A DNA stretch of 64,000 nucleotides from Blastococcus sp. CT_GayMR16 (GTDB lineage: Bacteria > Actinomycetota > Actinomycetes > Mycobacteriales > Geodermatophilaceae), in assembly GCF_004570875.1 (NCBI RefSeq), contig NZ_SPQK01000001.1, positions 372,001 through 436,000 on the forward strand, given 5' to 3'. The translations under genes and the position numbers were made by a program. The notes beneath the pieces are model-generated. The model saw nothing but the letters and a program-made list of their open reading frames with translations, did not search any database and was not told the DNA's origin. Shown one piece after another: positions 1-11,620 of the stretch. The first letter of the stretch is position 1. Each line of letters begins with the position of its first letter.

Positions 1-463
1 CGGTCTGCGTCACCGAGTAGGTGCTCGGCGGCACGTCCCCGCCGGTGTCGTTACTCGTGACGGAGCAGGAGCCGGTCGGGCCGGTCGTGCAGTCGAACGT
101 CTGGCCGTTGCCGGTCAGCGTGAACACCGCGCCCGACAGGTCCAGCCCGGCCGGGGCGGCTCCGGTGGTCGCGTCGTAGTCGACCTGGAAGCCGACGGTC
201 TTCCCGCGGCCGAAGAACCCCTCGATGGACGACGCGGCTCGTGCCACGTCGGGCGCCGGCACGTCGGGGTTCAGCACCGGCGCCGAGTCGGGAACGCCGT
301 CGAGGTCGGCCTCCGGGGCGGGTGGGGCCAGGTCCGCCTCGTCGTCCGCGACCGCGACGGAACCGCCCGACGCGGTCAGGGCGAGCAGTCCGACGCCGAC
401 CAACGGGCCGCGGACGAGCGCGCGCCTGCGGGGCACAGGAGTGGGGCGAGGAGGGGCGAGCAT
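1..463 (-). CDS. Secreted SpaA-like domain protein, partial (C-terminus outside window)
   Basis: The reading frame starts at ATG 463-461 and runs off the left edge, so about 154 N-terminal residues are visible. They show an Arg-rich n-region (PRRRALVRG), a hydrophobic segment (LVGVGLLALTAS) and a likely signal-peptide cleavage region, then an acidic Pro-rich stretch. The following sequence (LSGAVFTLTGNG, then two Cys about 11 residues apart and ending STYSVTQT) resembles a prealbumin-like SpaA/Cna-B fold found in pilin-type surface proteins. An exported cell-surface protein is likely. The role is unknown, and no sortase signal can be judged because the C-terminus is missing. Confidence 0.7.
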   Translation of the reverse strand, partial: MLAPPRPTPVPRRRALVRGPLVGVGLLALTASGGSVAVADDEADLAPPAPEADLDGVPDSAPVLNPDVPAPDVARAASSIEGFFGRGKTVGFQVDYDATTGAAPAGLDLSGAVFTLTGNGQTFDCTTGPTGSCSVTSNDTGGDVPPSTYSVTQT

Positions 464-780
464 CACGGGGCTCCAGCGGTCTCCCGCCGACCGTCGTCGA
501 GAGCCGGAGCGGACTGTGGCCGACCGCTGGTCCGCCGTCCCTTCCCGTCGGCGAACGCGCCGGGACGATCGGGAGCCGTTATCCCAGGACCACCGCGCGA
601 CGCGCGAGCCCCATCTGCGCATCCGACCCCTACCTGACCAGCGCATTTCCGATTCTGAGACGATCCGTTGGGCGTCCCGCTCCCATGCGCGCACAAGCGG
701 GGACGCCCGACGGCGAAAACCCTGTCGGGTTCGCCCGAGCCGGCGAACCGTGCCCGCGACGGCCCGGAGGTGACGAACCG
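464..780. other. Intergenic region between divergent genes
   Basis: 317 bp between the secreted-protein start and the cyclase start. An imperfect hairpin GGCGAAAACCC/GGGTTCGCC lies at 712-735, and a ribosome-binding site (CGGAGGTGA, about 764-772) serves the GTG at 781. I see no other gene or RNA. Confidence 0.5.
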
Positions 781-1982
781 GTGGGGAAGCAGCACACCCT
801 GGAGGGTCGGCAGGTCGGCGACCGCACGCTGCGCCCGCTGGCTGTGTCCGCCCTCGTCGTGGCGCTGGTCCTGCCACTGATCGGGCTGCTCTCCCTGGCG
901 CGGATCGACTACGACCAGTGGCACTGGACGAACGCGCCCCTCCACTTCGTCCTGTTCCTCACCGTCGGTGCGACCGCCGCCAGCCTGTCGCTGGTGACCG
1001 GGGAGGCGGCCCGGCGTCGCGGTGACGCACGGGTGCTGCTGCTCTCGCTGGGCTTCCTGTCGACCAGCGGCTTCATGGCCCTGCACGCCATCGGCACCGC
1101 CGGCGTCCTCGTGCGGGCGTCCCTGCCGGGCCTCACGATCGCCATCTCGGCGGGCCTCCTGCTGGCCGCGGTGTTCGCGCTGCTGGCCGCCCTGGTCGAC
1201 GTCGGCCCGAGCGTGGGACCCCTCGTCATCCGGGCCCGACGCTGGCTGTACGCGTGTTGGTCATCAGCGTCGGCACCTGCTTCGTCCTCCTGGCCGAGGC
1301 CCTCGTGGGCGTCGCCTTCGCCGGGGAGATGAAGTGGCACTCCGCCTGGTGGGAGTGGCACGCACTGATCGTGGCGGCCTACCTGATCGTCTTCGCCGCC
1401 GCCGCGAATGGCGCGACGAGCGGTTCCGCGAGCTCTACCTCCCCACCACGCGCGAACACCGCGAAGAGGTCTCGGTGCTCATCGGTGACCTGGCCGGCTT
1501 CACGACCTTCACCGAGGCGAACGACCCCTCCGAGGTGGCAGCGATGCTGCGGGCCTACTACGAGGTCGCGGCGCCCTGCATCAGCCGACGCTTCGGGGGT
1601 GAGGTGAAGAAGTTCATGGGCGACGGCATCTTCGCCACCTTCAACCGGCGCGGCGACCAGCCCGACCACGCGGAACGGGCGGTGCGCGCCGCAGCGGCTC
1701 TGCAGGCGGAGGTCCACCGAGACGGGCGGCGCGGGCTACGTCGCCTATCCGGCGGTCGGCGACCCGGTCAACGTCGCGGACCGTCTGCAGGCGGCCGCAC
1801 CGGTCGGCAGGGTGCTGATCGGCGCTGAGATCCGCCGCCGGCTGCCGGCGGGCGCCGCAGTGGAACCGGTGCCGGGTCTCGTCGTCAAGGGCAAGGACAC
1901 CCCGGTCGACGCCTACCTGCTGACCGCCACGGACGCGCTGGCGGACCGCCGTCTCAGCCGACCCCGAGGTCGCGGGCGATGA
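781..1982 (+). pseudogene. Membrane-anchored class III adenylate/guanylate cyclase, frameshifted
   Basis: Starts at GTG 781 behind a good RBS. The first part (to about 1245) encodes a multi-helix membrane domain. The frame then changes near 1250, near 1405 and near 1715; joining the pieces gives one coherent cyclase. The catalytic domain is visible in the third piece: VLIGDLAGFTTFTE carries the first metal-binding Asp, and KKFMGDGIFATF carries the second. The last piece (YPAVGDPVNVADRLQ) is the conserved end of the domain. Three separate shifts imply either a decayed gene or local sequencing errors in GC-rich DNA. The end overlaps the convergent dehydrogenase gene by 29 bp. Confidence 0.75.
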
Positions 1983-3108
1983 GCATCCGCTGGACCTCGC
2001 TGGTGCCCTCGCCGATCTCCAGGATCTTCGCGTCGCGGTAGAAGCGGCCAACGGGGAACTCGTTCATGAACCCGTAGCCGCCGTGCACCTGGGTGGCGTA
2101 GCGGGCGTTCTCCATCGCCATCTCCGAGCTGTACAGCTTGGCGATCGACGCCTCCCGCTTGAACGGCTCGCCGCGCAGCATCTTCTCCGCCGCCCGGTAG
2201 TAGGCCAGTCGGGCCGTGGAGGCCCGCACCTCCATGTCGGCGATCATGAACGCGATCGCCTGGTTGCGGCCGATCGGCTGCCCGAACGCCTCCCGCTCCG
2301 CCGCGTACTTGATCGACTCGTCCACGCAGCCCTGCGCCAGCCCGACCGACAGCGCCGAGATCGCGATCCGGCCCTCGTCGAGGATCGACAGGAACTGCGC
2401 GTAGCCGCGGCCGCGCTCCCCGACCAGGTTCTCCTCGGGCACCCGCACGTCGGTGAACGACAGCTCGCGGGTGTCCGAGGCGTTCCAGCCGACCTTCGAG
2501 TACCGCTGGCCGACGGCGAATCCCGGCGTCCCCGACGGGACGATGATCGCCGAGATCTCCTTGTGGCCGTCCGGGCGCGTACCGGTGACGGCGGTGACGG
2601 TGACCAGCTGCGTCAGGTCGGTGCCCGCGTTGGTGATGAACGCCTTCGACCCGTTGATGACCCAGTGCCCGTCCTCGAGCTTCGCGGTCGTCTTCGTGGC
2701 GCCGGCGTCGGAACCGCCCCCGGGCTCGGTCAGCCCGAACGCGCCCAGTGCCTCCCCGGAGCACAGCCGCGGCAGCCACTCCTGCTTCTGCTCCTCGGTG
2801 CCGAACCGGAAGATCGGCATCGCGCCGAGTGAGACCCCGGCCTCGACGGTGATCGCCATCGAGCTGTCGACCCGGGCCAGCTCCTCGAGGACGACGCAGA
2901 GGTCGAAGTAGGTGCCGCCCCCGCCGCCGTACTCCTCCGGGAACGGCAGGCCGAACAGCCCGAGCTCACCCATCTGCCGGACGATCTCGGTCGGGAACTC
3001 GTCCCGCTCGTAGAACTCCCCGATCTGCGGGGCGATGACCTCCTGCGCGAATTCGCGGACGGTCGTGCGCAGTGCCTCGGTCTCGACGTCGAGCCGGTAG
3101 TCCAACAT
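1954..3108 (-). CDS. Acyl-CoA dehydrogenase, isovaleryl-CoA type (FadE19-like)
   Basis: 384 aa, full length for an FAD-dependent acyl-CoA dehydrogenase. Visible signatures include the flavin/substrate motif FGLTEPGGGSDA and the C-terminal VHGGYGF and EIGEGTSEVQR, whose Glu (EGTSE) sits where the catalytic base of medium-chain-type enzymes lies. Its ATG overlaps the stop of the carboxylase alpha gene (ATGA), so it is the third gene of a coupled operon. The order accD1-accA1-fadE19 matches the mycobacterial leucine-degradation cluster, so isovaleryl-CoA (or another branched acyl-CoA) is the likely substrate. That substrate is inferred from context. Confidence 0.88.
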   Translation of the reverse strand: MLDYRLDVETEALRTTVREFAQEVIAPQIGEFYERDEFPTEIVRQMGELGLFGLPFPEEYGGGGGTYFDLCVVLEELARVDSSMAITVEAGVSLGAMPIFRFGTEEQKQEWLPRLCSGEALGAFGLTEPGGGSDAGATKTTAKLEDGHWVINGSKAFITNAGTDLTQLVTVTAVTGTRPDGHKEISAIIVPSGTPGFAVGQRYSKVGWNASDTRELSFTDVRVPEENLVGERGRGYAQFLSILDEGRIAISALSVGLAQGCVDESIKYAAEREAFGQPIGRNQAIAFMIADMEVRASTARLAYYRAAEKMLRGEPFKREASIAKLYSSEMAMENARYATQVHGGYGFMNEFPVGRFYRDAKILEIGEGTSEVQRMLIARDLGVG

Positions 3109-5134
3109 CAGTTCTCCTGCTGCTCAGGAGCGGCTGCCGCTGGGTTCACCGGGATCTCCGGGGTCACCACGGCCACCCGCTCGTCCAGCGCGACCGTCTG
3201 GCCCGCCGTCACGCCGAGCTCGGTGACCGTCCCCGCGACGGGGGCGGTCAGCACGTGCTCCATCTTCATCGCCTCGACGACGAGCAGCGGGGTCCCCGCC
3301 GTCACCTCGTCGCCGACGGCTACCTGCACGACGGTCACCGTTCCCGGCATGGGGGAGGTGACGGCGCCGCCGGTCGTCGATCCCTCGGCGTGCGCGGACA
3401 GCCGCTCGTGCTCGCGCAGCGCCACCACGCGGCCGTCGGCGGCCAGCCACACCGTGCCGCCCTCGTGCACCACCGCGTAGGACATCGTGAGCCCGTCCAG
3501 GGTCACCGTCAGCCGGCCGGCGTCGCGGAAGGCCCGCGCGGTCACCGGCTCGCCGTCCCCCACCCGGACCACTGCAGCGCTCGACCGGCCACGCAGCCGG
3601 ACCTCCACCGGATCCCCGCCGGAGGCCTGCAGCCGCCGCACGGTCCAGGCCGGCTCGCCCAGCCGCCAGCCGTCGGGCACGTCCCAGCGGTCGACGACGG
3701 GGCCGGCGGGCTCGGACTCGATGAGCAGCGCCAGCGCCGCGGCGGCGTACACGTGCGCCGGCGGGGGCTCGGGCGCGGTCAGGGCGTCCCCGCGGCGCTC
3801 GATCAGGCCGGTGTCCAGGTTCCCCTCGACGACGTCGGGATCGTTCAGCAGCGCCCGGAGGAACGCCGCGTTGGTCGTCACCCCCAGGACGGCGGTGTGC
3901 CCGAGGGCTCCCACGAGTCGGGCGCGGGCGGTCTCGCGGGTGGGCGCCCAGGCGATGATCTTGGCCAGCATCGGGTCGTAGTCGCTGCCGACGACGGTGC
4001 CCACGGCGAGCGAGCTGTCCACCCGGATGCCCGACCCGGTCGGCTCGACCAGCCCGAGCACGGTGCCCGCTTGCGGGAGGAACCCGCGGGAGGGGTCCTC
4101 GGCATAGAGCCGCGCCTCGATCGCGTGCCCGTCGAGGGAGATGTCGCTCTGGTCCAGCGGCAGCCGCTCCCCCGCCGCGATCCGGACCTGCTGCTCCACG
4201 AGGTCCAGCCCGGTGATCAGCTCGGTGACCGGGTGCTCGACCTGCAGGCGGGTGTTCATCTCGAGGAAGAAGAAGTCGCGCGGGCGATCGGCGTCGACGA
4301 TGAACTCGACCGTGCCCGCCCCCGTGTAGCCCACCGCCGTGGCGGCGTCGACGGCCGCCCGGCCCATCGAGGCGCGCGAGGCGGTGTCCAGCAGCGGCGA
4401 CGGCGCCTCCTCGATGACCTTCTGGTGGCGGCGCTGCAGGCTGCACTCGCGCTCGCCGAGGTGGATGACGTTGCCGAACGAGTCGCCGAGGACCTGGACC
4501 TCGATGTGCCGGGAGTTGCCGACGTACCGCTCGACCAGCAGCGTGTCGTCGCCGAAGGAGCCGGTGGCCTCGCGGCGGGCCCCGGCGATCGCGTCCGGCA
4601 GCTCGTCCTTGGAACGCACGACCCGCATGCCCTTGCCGCCGCCGCCCGCGCTGGGCTTGAGCAGCACGGGAAAGCCGACGGCGACGGCGGCGTCGGTGAC
4701 CTGGGCATCGGTCATCCCCGGCTCGTTGCGACCGGGCACGACGGGCACGCCGGCGGCCATGACCCTCTGCTTGGCGCGGATCTTGTCGGCCATCGCCTCG
4801 ATCGCGGCGATCGGCGGGCCGATGAAGACGACCCCGGCCTCCTCGCAAGCCCGGGCGAACTCGACGTTCTCGGAGAGGAAGCCGTAGCCGGGGTGGATCG
4901 CCTGAGCACCCGTGCGCGCGGCCGCCTCGAGCACCCGCTCGATGGACAGGTAGCTCTGCGCCGCCGGGGCCGGCCCGATGGGGACGGCGACGTCGGCCAG
5001 CCGGGTGTGCAGCGCTCCGGCGTCCGCGTCGCTGTGGACCGCGACCGAGCGGATGCCCATCTCGCGGAGCGTGCGGATGACCCGGACGGCGATCTCGCCC
5101 CGGTTGGCGACCAGAACGGTCTCGAACATGTCGC

Positions 5135-5138
<4 letters not shown>
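3108..5138 (-). CDS. accA1: Methylcrotonyl-CoA carboxylase-type alpha subunit (biotin carboxylase + BCCP)
   Basis: About 676 aa from GTG 5138, which overlaps the stop of the beta-subunit gene (GTGA); ATG 5129 three codons later is the alternative start. The N-terminal biotin carboxylase begins [16 protein letters not shown] and contains the Gly-rich ATP loop (GGGGKGMR) and [14 protein letters not shown]. The C-terminal biotinyl domain carries EAMKMEH around residue 625, where Lys is biotinylated. It carboxylates biotin with ATP and bicarbonate for transfer by the beta subunit. The neighbours favour 3-methylcrotonyl-CoA over acetyl- or propionyl-CoA as the substrate. Confidence 0.9.
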
Positions 5139-6748
<1,610 letters not shown>

Positions 6749-6756
6749 GGGCAGAG

Positions 6757-6818
6757 GTTAACGCCCGTTCACTCCAATGGTCCACTGCACACCCCAGAGT
6801 AGTTAACGCGCGTTCACT
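6757..6818. promoter_or_regulatory. Paired TetR operator candidates between accD1 and the TetR gene
   Basis: Two 17-bp copies, GTTAACGCCCGTTCACT (6757-6773) and GTTAACGCGCGTTCACT (6802-6818), differ at one base and lie 45 bp apart, one beside each divergent start. Each is an imperfect palindrome around AACGCGCGTT, typical of a TetR-dimer site. Binding by the adjacent regulator is inferred from position. Confidence 0.75.
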
Positions 6819-6829
6819 TCGTCGCTACG

Positions 6830-7435
6830 ATGCCGAACGTGACCTCCATCCGCGACGCGGCGCTGCACGCCGACGCCGATCGCCCGTCGCGCCGGGAGCA
6901 GATCCTCCGGGCCGCCGCGCAGTTGTTCGCCGAGCGGGGCTCACGGGCGGTCGGGATGGACGACGTCGGTGCGGCCGTGGGCGTCACCGGCCCCGCGATC
7001 TACCGGCACTTCGCGGGCAAGGACGCGATGCTCACCGAGATGCTGGTGAAGATCAGCGAGTTCCTGCTGGCCGGCGGCAGCGACCGGGTAGCCGACGCGG
7101 GCGCCGACCCCGCCGCCCAGCTGCGCGCGCTGATCGCCTTCCACGTGGACTTCGCCCTCGACAACCCGGCGCTGATCACTGTGCAGGACCGCGACCTCGG
7201 TTCGCTCCCGGACGCCGAGGCAGCGAAGGTGCGCCGGTTGCAGCGCCGCTACGTGGAGGTGTGGGTGACCGTGCTGGCGCGGCTGCACCCCGCCGCCGAC
7301 GCCGCCACGTGCCGGGCCCGCGCACACGCCGTCTTCGGGCTGATCAACTCCACCCCGCACAGCGCCGGGCGGCTGCACCGCGCCGCGATGGCCGCCCTGC
7401 TGGCCGACATGGCCTGGGCCGCGGCGACCGGCTAA
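6830..7435 (+). CDS. TetR-family regulator of the leucine-degradation operon
   Basis: 201 aa. The N-terminal TetR helix-turn-helix is clear (REQILRAAAQLFAERG, then VGVTGPAIYRHFAGKDAML); the rest is the variable ligand-binding domain. Divergent from accD1 with an 81-bp intergenic region holding two near-identical palindromes. The position matches the TetR genes that control this pathway in mycobacteria. It probably represses accD1-accA1-fadE19 and itself until an acyl-CoA intermediate binds. The ligand cannot be read from sequence. Confidence 0.88.
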   Translation: MPNVTSIRDAALHADADRPSRREQILRAAAQLFAERGSRAVGMDDVGAAVGVTGPAIYRHFAGKDAMLTEMLVKISEFLLAGGSDRVADAGADPAAQLRALIAFHVDFALDNPALITVQDRDLGSLPDAEAAKVRRLQRRYVEVWVTVLARLHPAADAATCRARAHAVFGLINSTPHSAGRLHRAAMAALLADMAWAAATG

Positions 7436-9237
7436 CCAGCAGGAAAGGACGGGACCGCCAGCGCCAGGCCGTCGTCGGCCACCTTGTCGACGTCCTCGGA
7501 GCTGCCTTCGGCGTCCTCGTCCACCCAGGCGGCCTCCACGATCGTGACCGTGGAACCCGAGACGGCGCTCGCGTACTCCGCGTCGGACAGCTCCGCGGGG
7601 CTGCCGGTGTAGCGGACCCCCTCGCGGAGCAGGTCGCTGACGTTCCCGCTGCCGTTGGCGTCGGTCAGCGACCGGAGCGCGCGGGCAGCGGCGGCGTCGG
7701 CCAGCCGGACCCGGCTCACCGAGACTACGACGGCCTCACCGGCGACCTGACCGGAGTACAGCGCCCGGGACAGGCCGGTGCAGTCGTTGTCGGCGAAGAA
7801 GTCGGCGGTGTCGCCGTAGGCGTGTCCCAGACAGGTCTCGTCGGTCTTGGCGGCCTCCACGGTGTAGGAGACGCCACCGGCGTCCTGGACGGTGCCGACC
7901 TCGAGCCCGGCCGTCGAGGGCTCCGCCGACGCGGACCCGGCGGCCGTGCCCCCGCCGCCGTCGTCCCCCGCACCGTCCTTCAGGAACAGCCAGGCGACGA
8001 CGCCGATCACCGCGACCGCCAGGACGCCCGCCATCACCATCAGCAGCGCGCGCTTCCCGGAGCCGCCGTCGGACTCGTCGTCCTCGACGTCGCCGGCCTG
8101 GGAATCCTCGGTCCAGTACGAGAAGCGCCCGGCGTCCTGCTGAGCGGGCGGGGGGCTCGCCGGCGGCTGGGCCGCGGGCGGCGGGGTTGCCGGGAAGACC
8201 GAGGTCCGCGGCGCCGCGGTCGTCCGCGGCGTCACAGTCCTCATGGACGGCTCGGCCGGGGCCACCGGCGGCTGGGCCGGCTCGGCGTTGGCGAACAGCC
8301 CACCGATGCCGTTGTCGTCGGGCGGTGCCTGCGGTCCGTCCACCGCCACGGTGTCGCGGTGCGCCTGCACCGGGGCAGCCTGCGGCGCGGCGGCCGCGGC
8401 ATGGGCAGCAGCGGCGGAGGCCGCCACGGCCTGTGCGATCGCCGCGGAGCTGGGCTGCTCGCGGGCGGGGGGTGCATCGGGGGCCGGGGCGGCGGTCGGA
8501 GCGGCGGTCGGGGGCGGCGCCACCGGTCCGGCCGCCGACGGGGAGGCGGCCATCGCCGCGGGCGTGAGCAGCTCCGGACGGCGCAGCACGTACGGCGAGT
8601 ACGGGAACCCCTCGCCGTTGAGCTCCTCCACCGACGGCCCGCGCCCCTGCAGTCCGAGCGCCTCCAGCGCGGCGCGCACGTCCGCCGTCGTCCAGAGCCG
8701 GGGGTTGTCGACGCCGGTGTAGCGGCTGGCCCGGGCGATCCCGAGCAGCAGCGAACGGGGCTCGAGCAGGGCCACCTGGTCACCCTCGCCGAGATCGCCG
8801 TCGCTCGGCAGCAGACCGGTCACCTCACCGGCGAGCACGGTGAGCCGGGCGATCCGCCCGGGCTCCAGGCCCGCGCGGCGCAGCTTCTGGGCGGTGTCCA
8901 TGCCGGCGCGCATCAGGCCGTCCAGCGGGCTGGACCCGCCACCGGAGAGTTGGAGCACCGCGCCGGGATCTCCCTCGGGGCCGATCGTCCACGGCCCCTC
9001 GGGCTTCGCCGTCACGACGCCGGACTGGCGGACGACCTCGACGATCCGGACGACGGCGACGCCTTCGGGGACGAAGAGGATCGCGTCGGAGAGCCGGCGC
9101 TCCATGGGGCCGTCCACCAGCGGGATGGAGGCCACGACGGCCGCCCGCACCGACGCGCCCGTGTCCCAGCGGGTGAGCTCGTGAAAGAGCGCACGCTCCC
9201 CCGCCGTCTGCAGCGGCACCGGGGTCAGGGCCAGCAC
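7432..9237 (-). CDS. Large single-pass membrane protein with Ala/Pro-rich linker, function unknown
   Basis: 601 aa from GTG 9237 (RBS GGAGGAC). Three parts can be seen. A cytoplasmic N-terminal domain of about 210 residues starts LALTPVPLQTAGERALFHEL and resembles a nuclease-related (NERD-like) fold, which I cannot confirm. A low-complexity Ala/Pro linker spans about 220-385. One transmembrane helix (ALLMVMAGVLAVAVIGVVAW) near residue 400 is followed by an extracytoplasmic domain with a Cys pair (ETCLGHAYG, NDCTGL). The 3' end overlaps the convergent TetR gene by 4 bp. Confidence 0.7.
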   Translation of the reverse strand: MLALTPVPLQTAGERALFHELTRWDTGASVRAAVVASIPLVDGPMERRLSDAILFVPEGVAVVRIVEVVRQSGVVTAKPEGPWTIGPEGDPGAVLQLSGGGSSPLDGLMRAGMDTAQKLRRAGLEPGRIARLTVLAGEVTGLLPSDGDLGEGDQVALLEPRSLLLGIARASRYTGVDNPRLWTTADVRAALEALGLQGRGPSVEELNGEGFPYSPYVLRRPELLTPAAMAASPSAAGPVAPPPTAAPTAAPAPDAPPAREQPSSAAIAQAVAASAAAAHAAAAAPQAAPVQAHRDTVAVDGPQAPPDDNGIGGLFANAEPAQPPVAPAEPSMRTVTPRTTAAPRTSVFPATPPPAAQPPASPPPAQQDAGRFSYWTEDSQAGDVEDDESDGGSGKRALLMVMAGVLAVAVIGVVAWLFLKDGAGDDGGGGTAAGSASAEPSTAGLEVGTVQDAGGVSYTVEAAKTDETCLGHAYGDTADFFADNDCTGLSRALYSGQVAGEAVVVSVSRVRLADAAAARALRSLTDANGSGNVSDLLREGVRYTGSPAELSDAEYASAVSGSTVTIVEAAWVDEDAEGSSEDVDKVADDGLALAVPSFPAG

Positions 9238-9396
9238 GTCGTATGTCCTCCGGCAGATCGTCGGGTTCTCGGGCGTCAGGCCGCCTGGCGCCGCGGGACG
9301 CGCGCTCCCCGGGGCGGGCGTACCGGCGACGGCACCTGCCTCGACGCTACGTCATCGAGCGGTCCGGCCCACGTGTCCGCGCCGGTGCGCCGTGGA

Positions 9397-10584
9397 TCAG
9401 GCGGTCGTGCTGCCCACCGGTTCGGGCTCGTCGGCGGTCGTCCACCGGGCCAGCCAGGAGCTGCGGACTAGGAGGTCGACTGCGGCCCAGAGCAGGGCGA
9501 ACCCCGCCGCGACCGGCAACACCGACCACCAGTTCCACGGCGGCAGCAGGTCGAGGGCGTCCTGCCCGACGGCGGCGCCGTAGACGGCGCCGGCGACGAG
9601 GAGTCCCGCGGCCCAGCCCGGCACCCGGTAGGTGACCGCGAGGTCGACCAGCACAGCCCCCACCAGCAGCACGAACGGCAGCACCGACGGCGGGAAGCCC
9701 ATCCCGACCAGGAGCAGCCACATGACCGCGCGGTAGGCGAGGTACACGCCGGCGATGGTGGTCGCCGTCCATCGCAGCCCCACGGCCTTGCGGGCCACGA
9801 CCAGCGACAGCAGCCCCGCGCAGATCAGCCAGGCGGGGTGCACCCAGGACGGCACCGGGAGCATGAACATCGTCGGGGTCTGCCCCTGGGAGGCGGCGAA
9901 GTCCAGCAGCTGCGGCTCGGCGGTCGTGTGCCCGTCGAGGTAGTCGCGCAGCGAGAGGACGCCGTACTCCTGGTGCTGGTTCGGGAAGAGCACGTTCTCG
10001 ACGAAGAACAGCCAGAGGCCCAGCGACACCAGATTGCGGACGCGGCCCGGCGCGGCGTAGAGCCACCACCCGCGGATCGCCCCGGCCAGCATGATCGCCG
10101 TCCCCAGGTAGAGCAGCCCGTGGCTGGGGCTCCAGCTGGTGATGTCCAGGCCGTTGATCCGGTGGTTGAGGATGTCGATCGGGACGGCGAGCAGGAACAT
10201 CGCTATGCCCCACTGCATCAGGCGCAGCGCCCGCCGGTCGACGCCGTAGCCGCTGTAGCTGTGGAAGACCACGAGACCGACCACCACGGCGGTTCCGGCG
10301 GAGTTGAGCAGGTGCGGCGGGGCGAGGTCGTCGCGCAGCCAGCGAAAGTGCCAGGAGACGTCCCAGGACGAGCCGAGCATCTTGAGCAGGAAGGCGCCGA
10401 GCCAGGCGGTGTAGATCCACCGCAGCTCGGTCTCGGTGGTGGCGCGGCCCGGGCGCCCGGGCGTCATGTAGGCCAGCCAGAGCCAGCGCACCGAGGCGAG
10501 GGGATGGGCGAGCGCGGCGCCCAGCGAGCCGGGCGCCGGCGGTGCCGCCGCGCGGGGACGGGCGGGTGCAGCAAGAGGGGGCAC
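9397..10584 (-). CDS. Polytopic membrane protein, function unknown
   Basis: 395 aa from GTG 10584 with RBS GAGGAAG. About nine or ten hydrophobic helices alternate with short loops; His/Trp-rich loops ([44 protein letters not shown]) could hold a metal or haem. I recognise no family. It stands alone and is divergent from orn. Confidence 0.6.
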   Translation of the reverse strand: MPPLAAPARPRAAAPPAPGSLGAALAHPLASVRWLWLAYMTPGRPGRATTETELRWIYTAWLGAFLLKMLGSSWDVSWHFRWLRDDLAPPHLLNSAGTAVVVGLVVFHSYSGYGVDRRALRLMQWGIAMFLLAVPIDILNHRINGLDITSWSPSHGLLYLGTAIMLAGAIRGWWLYAAPGRVRNLVSLGLWLFFVENVLFPNQHQEYGVLSLRDYLDGHTTAEPQLLDFAASQGQTPTMFMLPVPSWVHPAWLICAGLLSLVVARKAVGLRWTATTIAGVYLAYRAVMWLLLVGMGFPPSVLPFVLLVGAVLVDLAVTYRVPGWAAGLLVAGAVYGAAVGQDALDLLPPWNWWSVLPVAAGFALLWAAVDLLVRSSWLARWTTADEPEPVGSTTA

Positions 10585-10728
10585 GGGAACTTCCTCGACT
10601 CGGTGGTGGCACCGACCCTAGCCGCGCACGGTCCCGATTCCGACCCTCCGAATGGCACTGTTGCAGGCGTTGCGGTAGTGGCGGACAGGCGCGGCACGCC
10701 GGACGGACGGTGCGTACTGTCGGACCAC

Positions 10729-11397
10729 GTGGCAGAGAGTGCGGGACACCTGGTCTGGATCGACTGCGAGATGACCGGGCTGGACATCGTCAAGGACAAG
10801 CTCATCGAGGTGGCGGTGCTCGTCACCGATTCCGAGCTGAACGTCCTCGACCCGGGACTGGACCTCATCATCTCGGCGGACGACGCCGACCTCGACGACA
10901 TGAACGAGGTCGTGCGCGAGATGCACGCCAAGTCGGGCCTCACCGACGAGGTGCGCGCCTCCACGCTCACGATCGCCGAGGCCGAGCAGCAGCTGCTCGC
11001 CTACATCAAGCGCTGGGTGCCCGAGCGCCGGACGGCGCCGCTCTGCGGCAACTCCATCGGCACCGACCGCGGCTTCCTGGCCCGCGACATGCCCGAGCTC
11101 GACGACCACCTGCACTACCGCATGGTCGACGTCTCCTCGGTCAAGGAGCTGGCCCGCCGCTGGTTCCCCCGGGTGTACTTCGCGCAGCCCGCGAAGGGGC
11201 TCGCGCACCGCGCCCTGGCCGACATCATCGAGTCCGTGCGCGAGCTGGCGTACTACCGCCGCACCCTGTTCGTGCCGGCCCCCGGCCCCAACAGCGGGCG
11301 GGCGAAGACGGCGGCCGACGAGGTCGTCGGCTCCTTCGCCGCCCTGCTGGCCGCGGGCGACGCCAACCCCGCCCAGGACGCCGCCGGCACGGCCTGA
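10729..11397 (+). CDS. orn: Oligoribonuclease
   Basis: 222 aa from GTG 10729 ([19 protein letters not shown]); upstream in-frame codons look non-coding. DEDDh 3'-5' exonuclease: Exo I is [10 protein letters not shown], Exo II is [20 protein letters not shown], and Exo III is [18 protein letters not shown] with the general-base His. It degrades short RNA oligonucleotides, including pGpG, to mononucleotides. A C-terminal extension of about 30 residues is common in actinobacterial Orn. No RBS is evident, so the transcript may be leaderless. Confidence 0.93.
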   Translation: MAESAGHLVWIDCEMTGLDIVKDKLIEVAVLVTDSELNVLDPGLDLIISADDADLDDMNEVVREMHAKSGLTDEVRASTLTIAEAEQQLLAYIKRWVPERRTAPLCGNSIGTDRGFLARDMPELDDHLHYRMVDVSSVKELARRWFPRVYFAQPAKGLAHRALADIIESVRELAYYRRTLFVPAPGPNSGRAKTAADEVVGSFAALLAAGDANPAQDAAGTA

Positions 11398-11490
11398 CAG
11401 CCACCGCTCCCTGTCGCGCGCCGGAAGGCTGATCGCCTCCGGTATCGTTACGCCGGTTCCCCACCGACGCTCGCGTCCGGCTGGGACATG

Positions 11491-11566
11491 GTGGGTGTAG
11501 CTCAGTTGGTAGAGCACCAGGTTGTGATCCTGGGTGTCGCGGGTTCGAGCCCCGTCACTCACCCCA
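11491..11566 (+). tRNA. tRNA-His (GTG anticodon)
   Basis: Cloverleaf with acceptor GTGGGTG/CACTCAC, anticodon loop TTGTGAT (anticodon GTG) and T-arm GGGTTCGAGCCCC. CCA is encoded (11564-11566). The base at 11490 is G and the discriminator is C, giving the extra G-1:C73 pair diagnostic of tRNA-His. Confidence 0.97.
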
Positions 11567-11571
11567 TGCGC

Positions 11572-11603
11572 GAAGGGCCCCGGTCACCAGACCGGGGCCC
11601 TTC
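11572..11603. terminator. Terminator hairpin after tRNA-His
   Basis: A perfect 13-bp stem GAAGGGCCCCGGT (11572-11584) / ACCGGGGCCCTTC (11591-11603) with a 6-nt loop. It lies between tRNA-His and the convergent gene ending at 11621, so it can serve both directions. Confidence 0.85.
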
Positions 11604-11620
11604 TGCGTCGTTGGCGCCGA

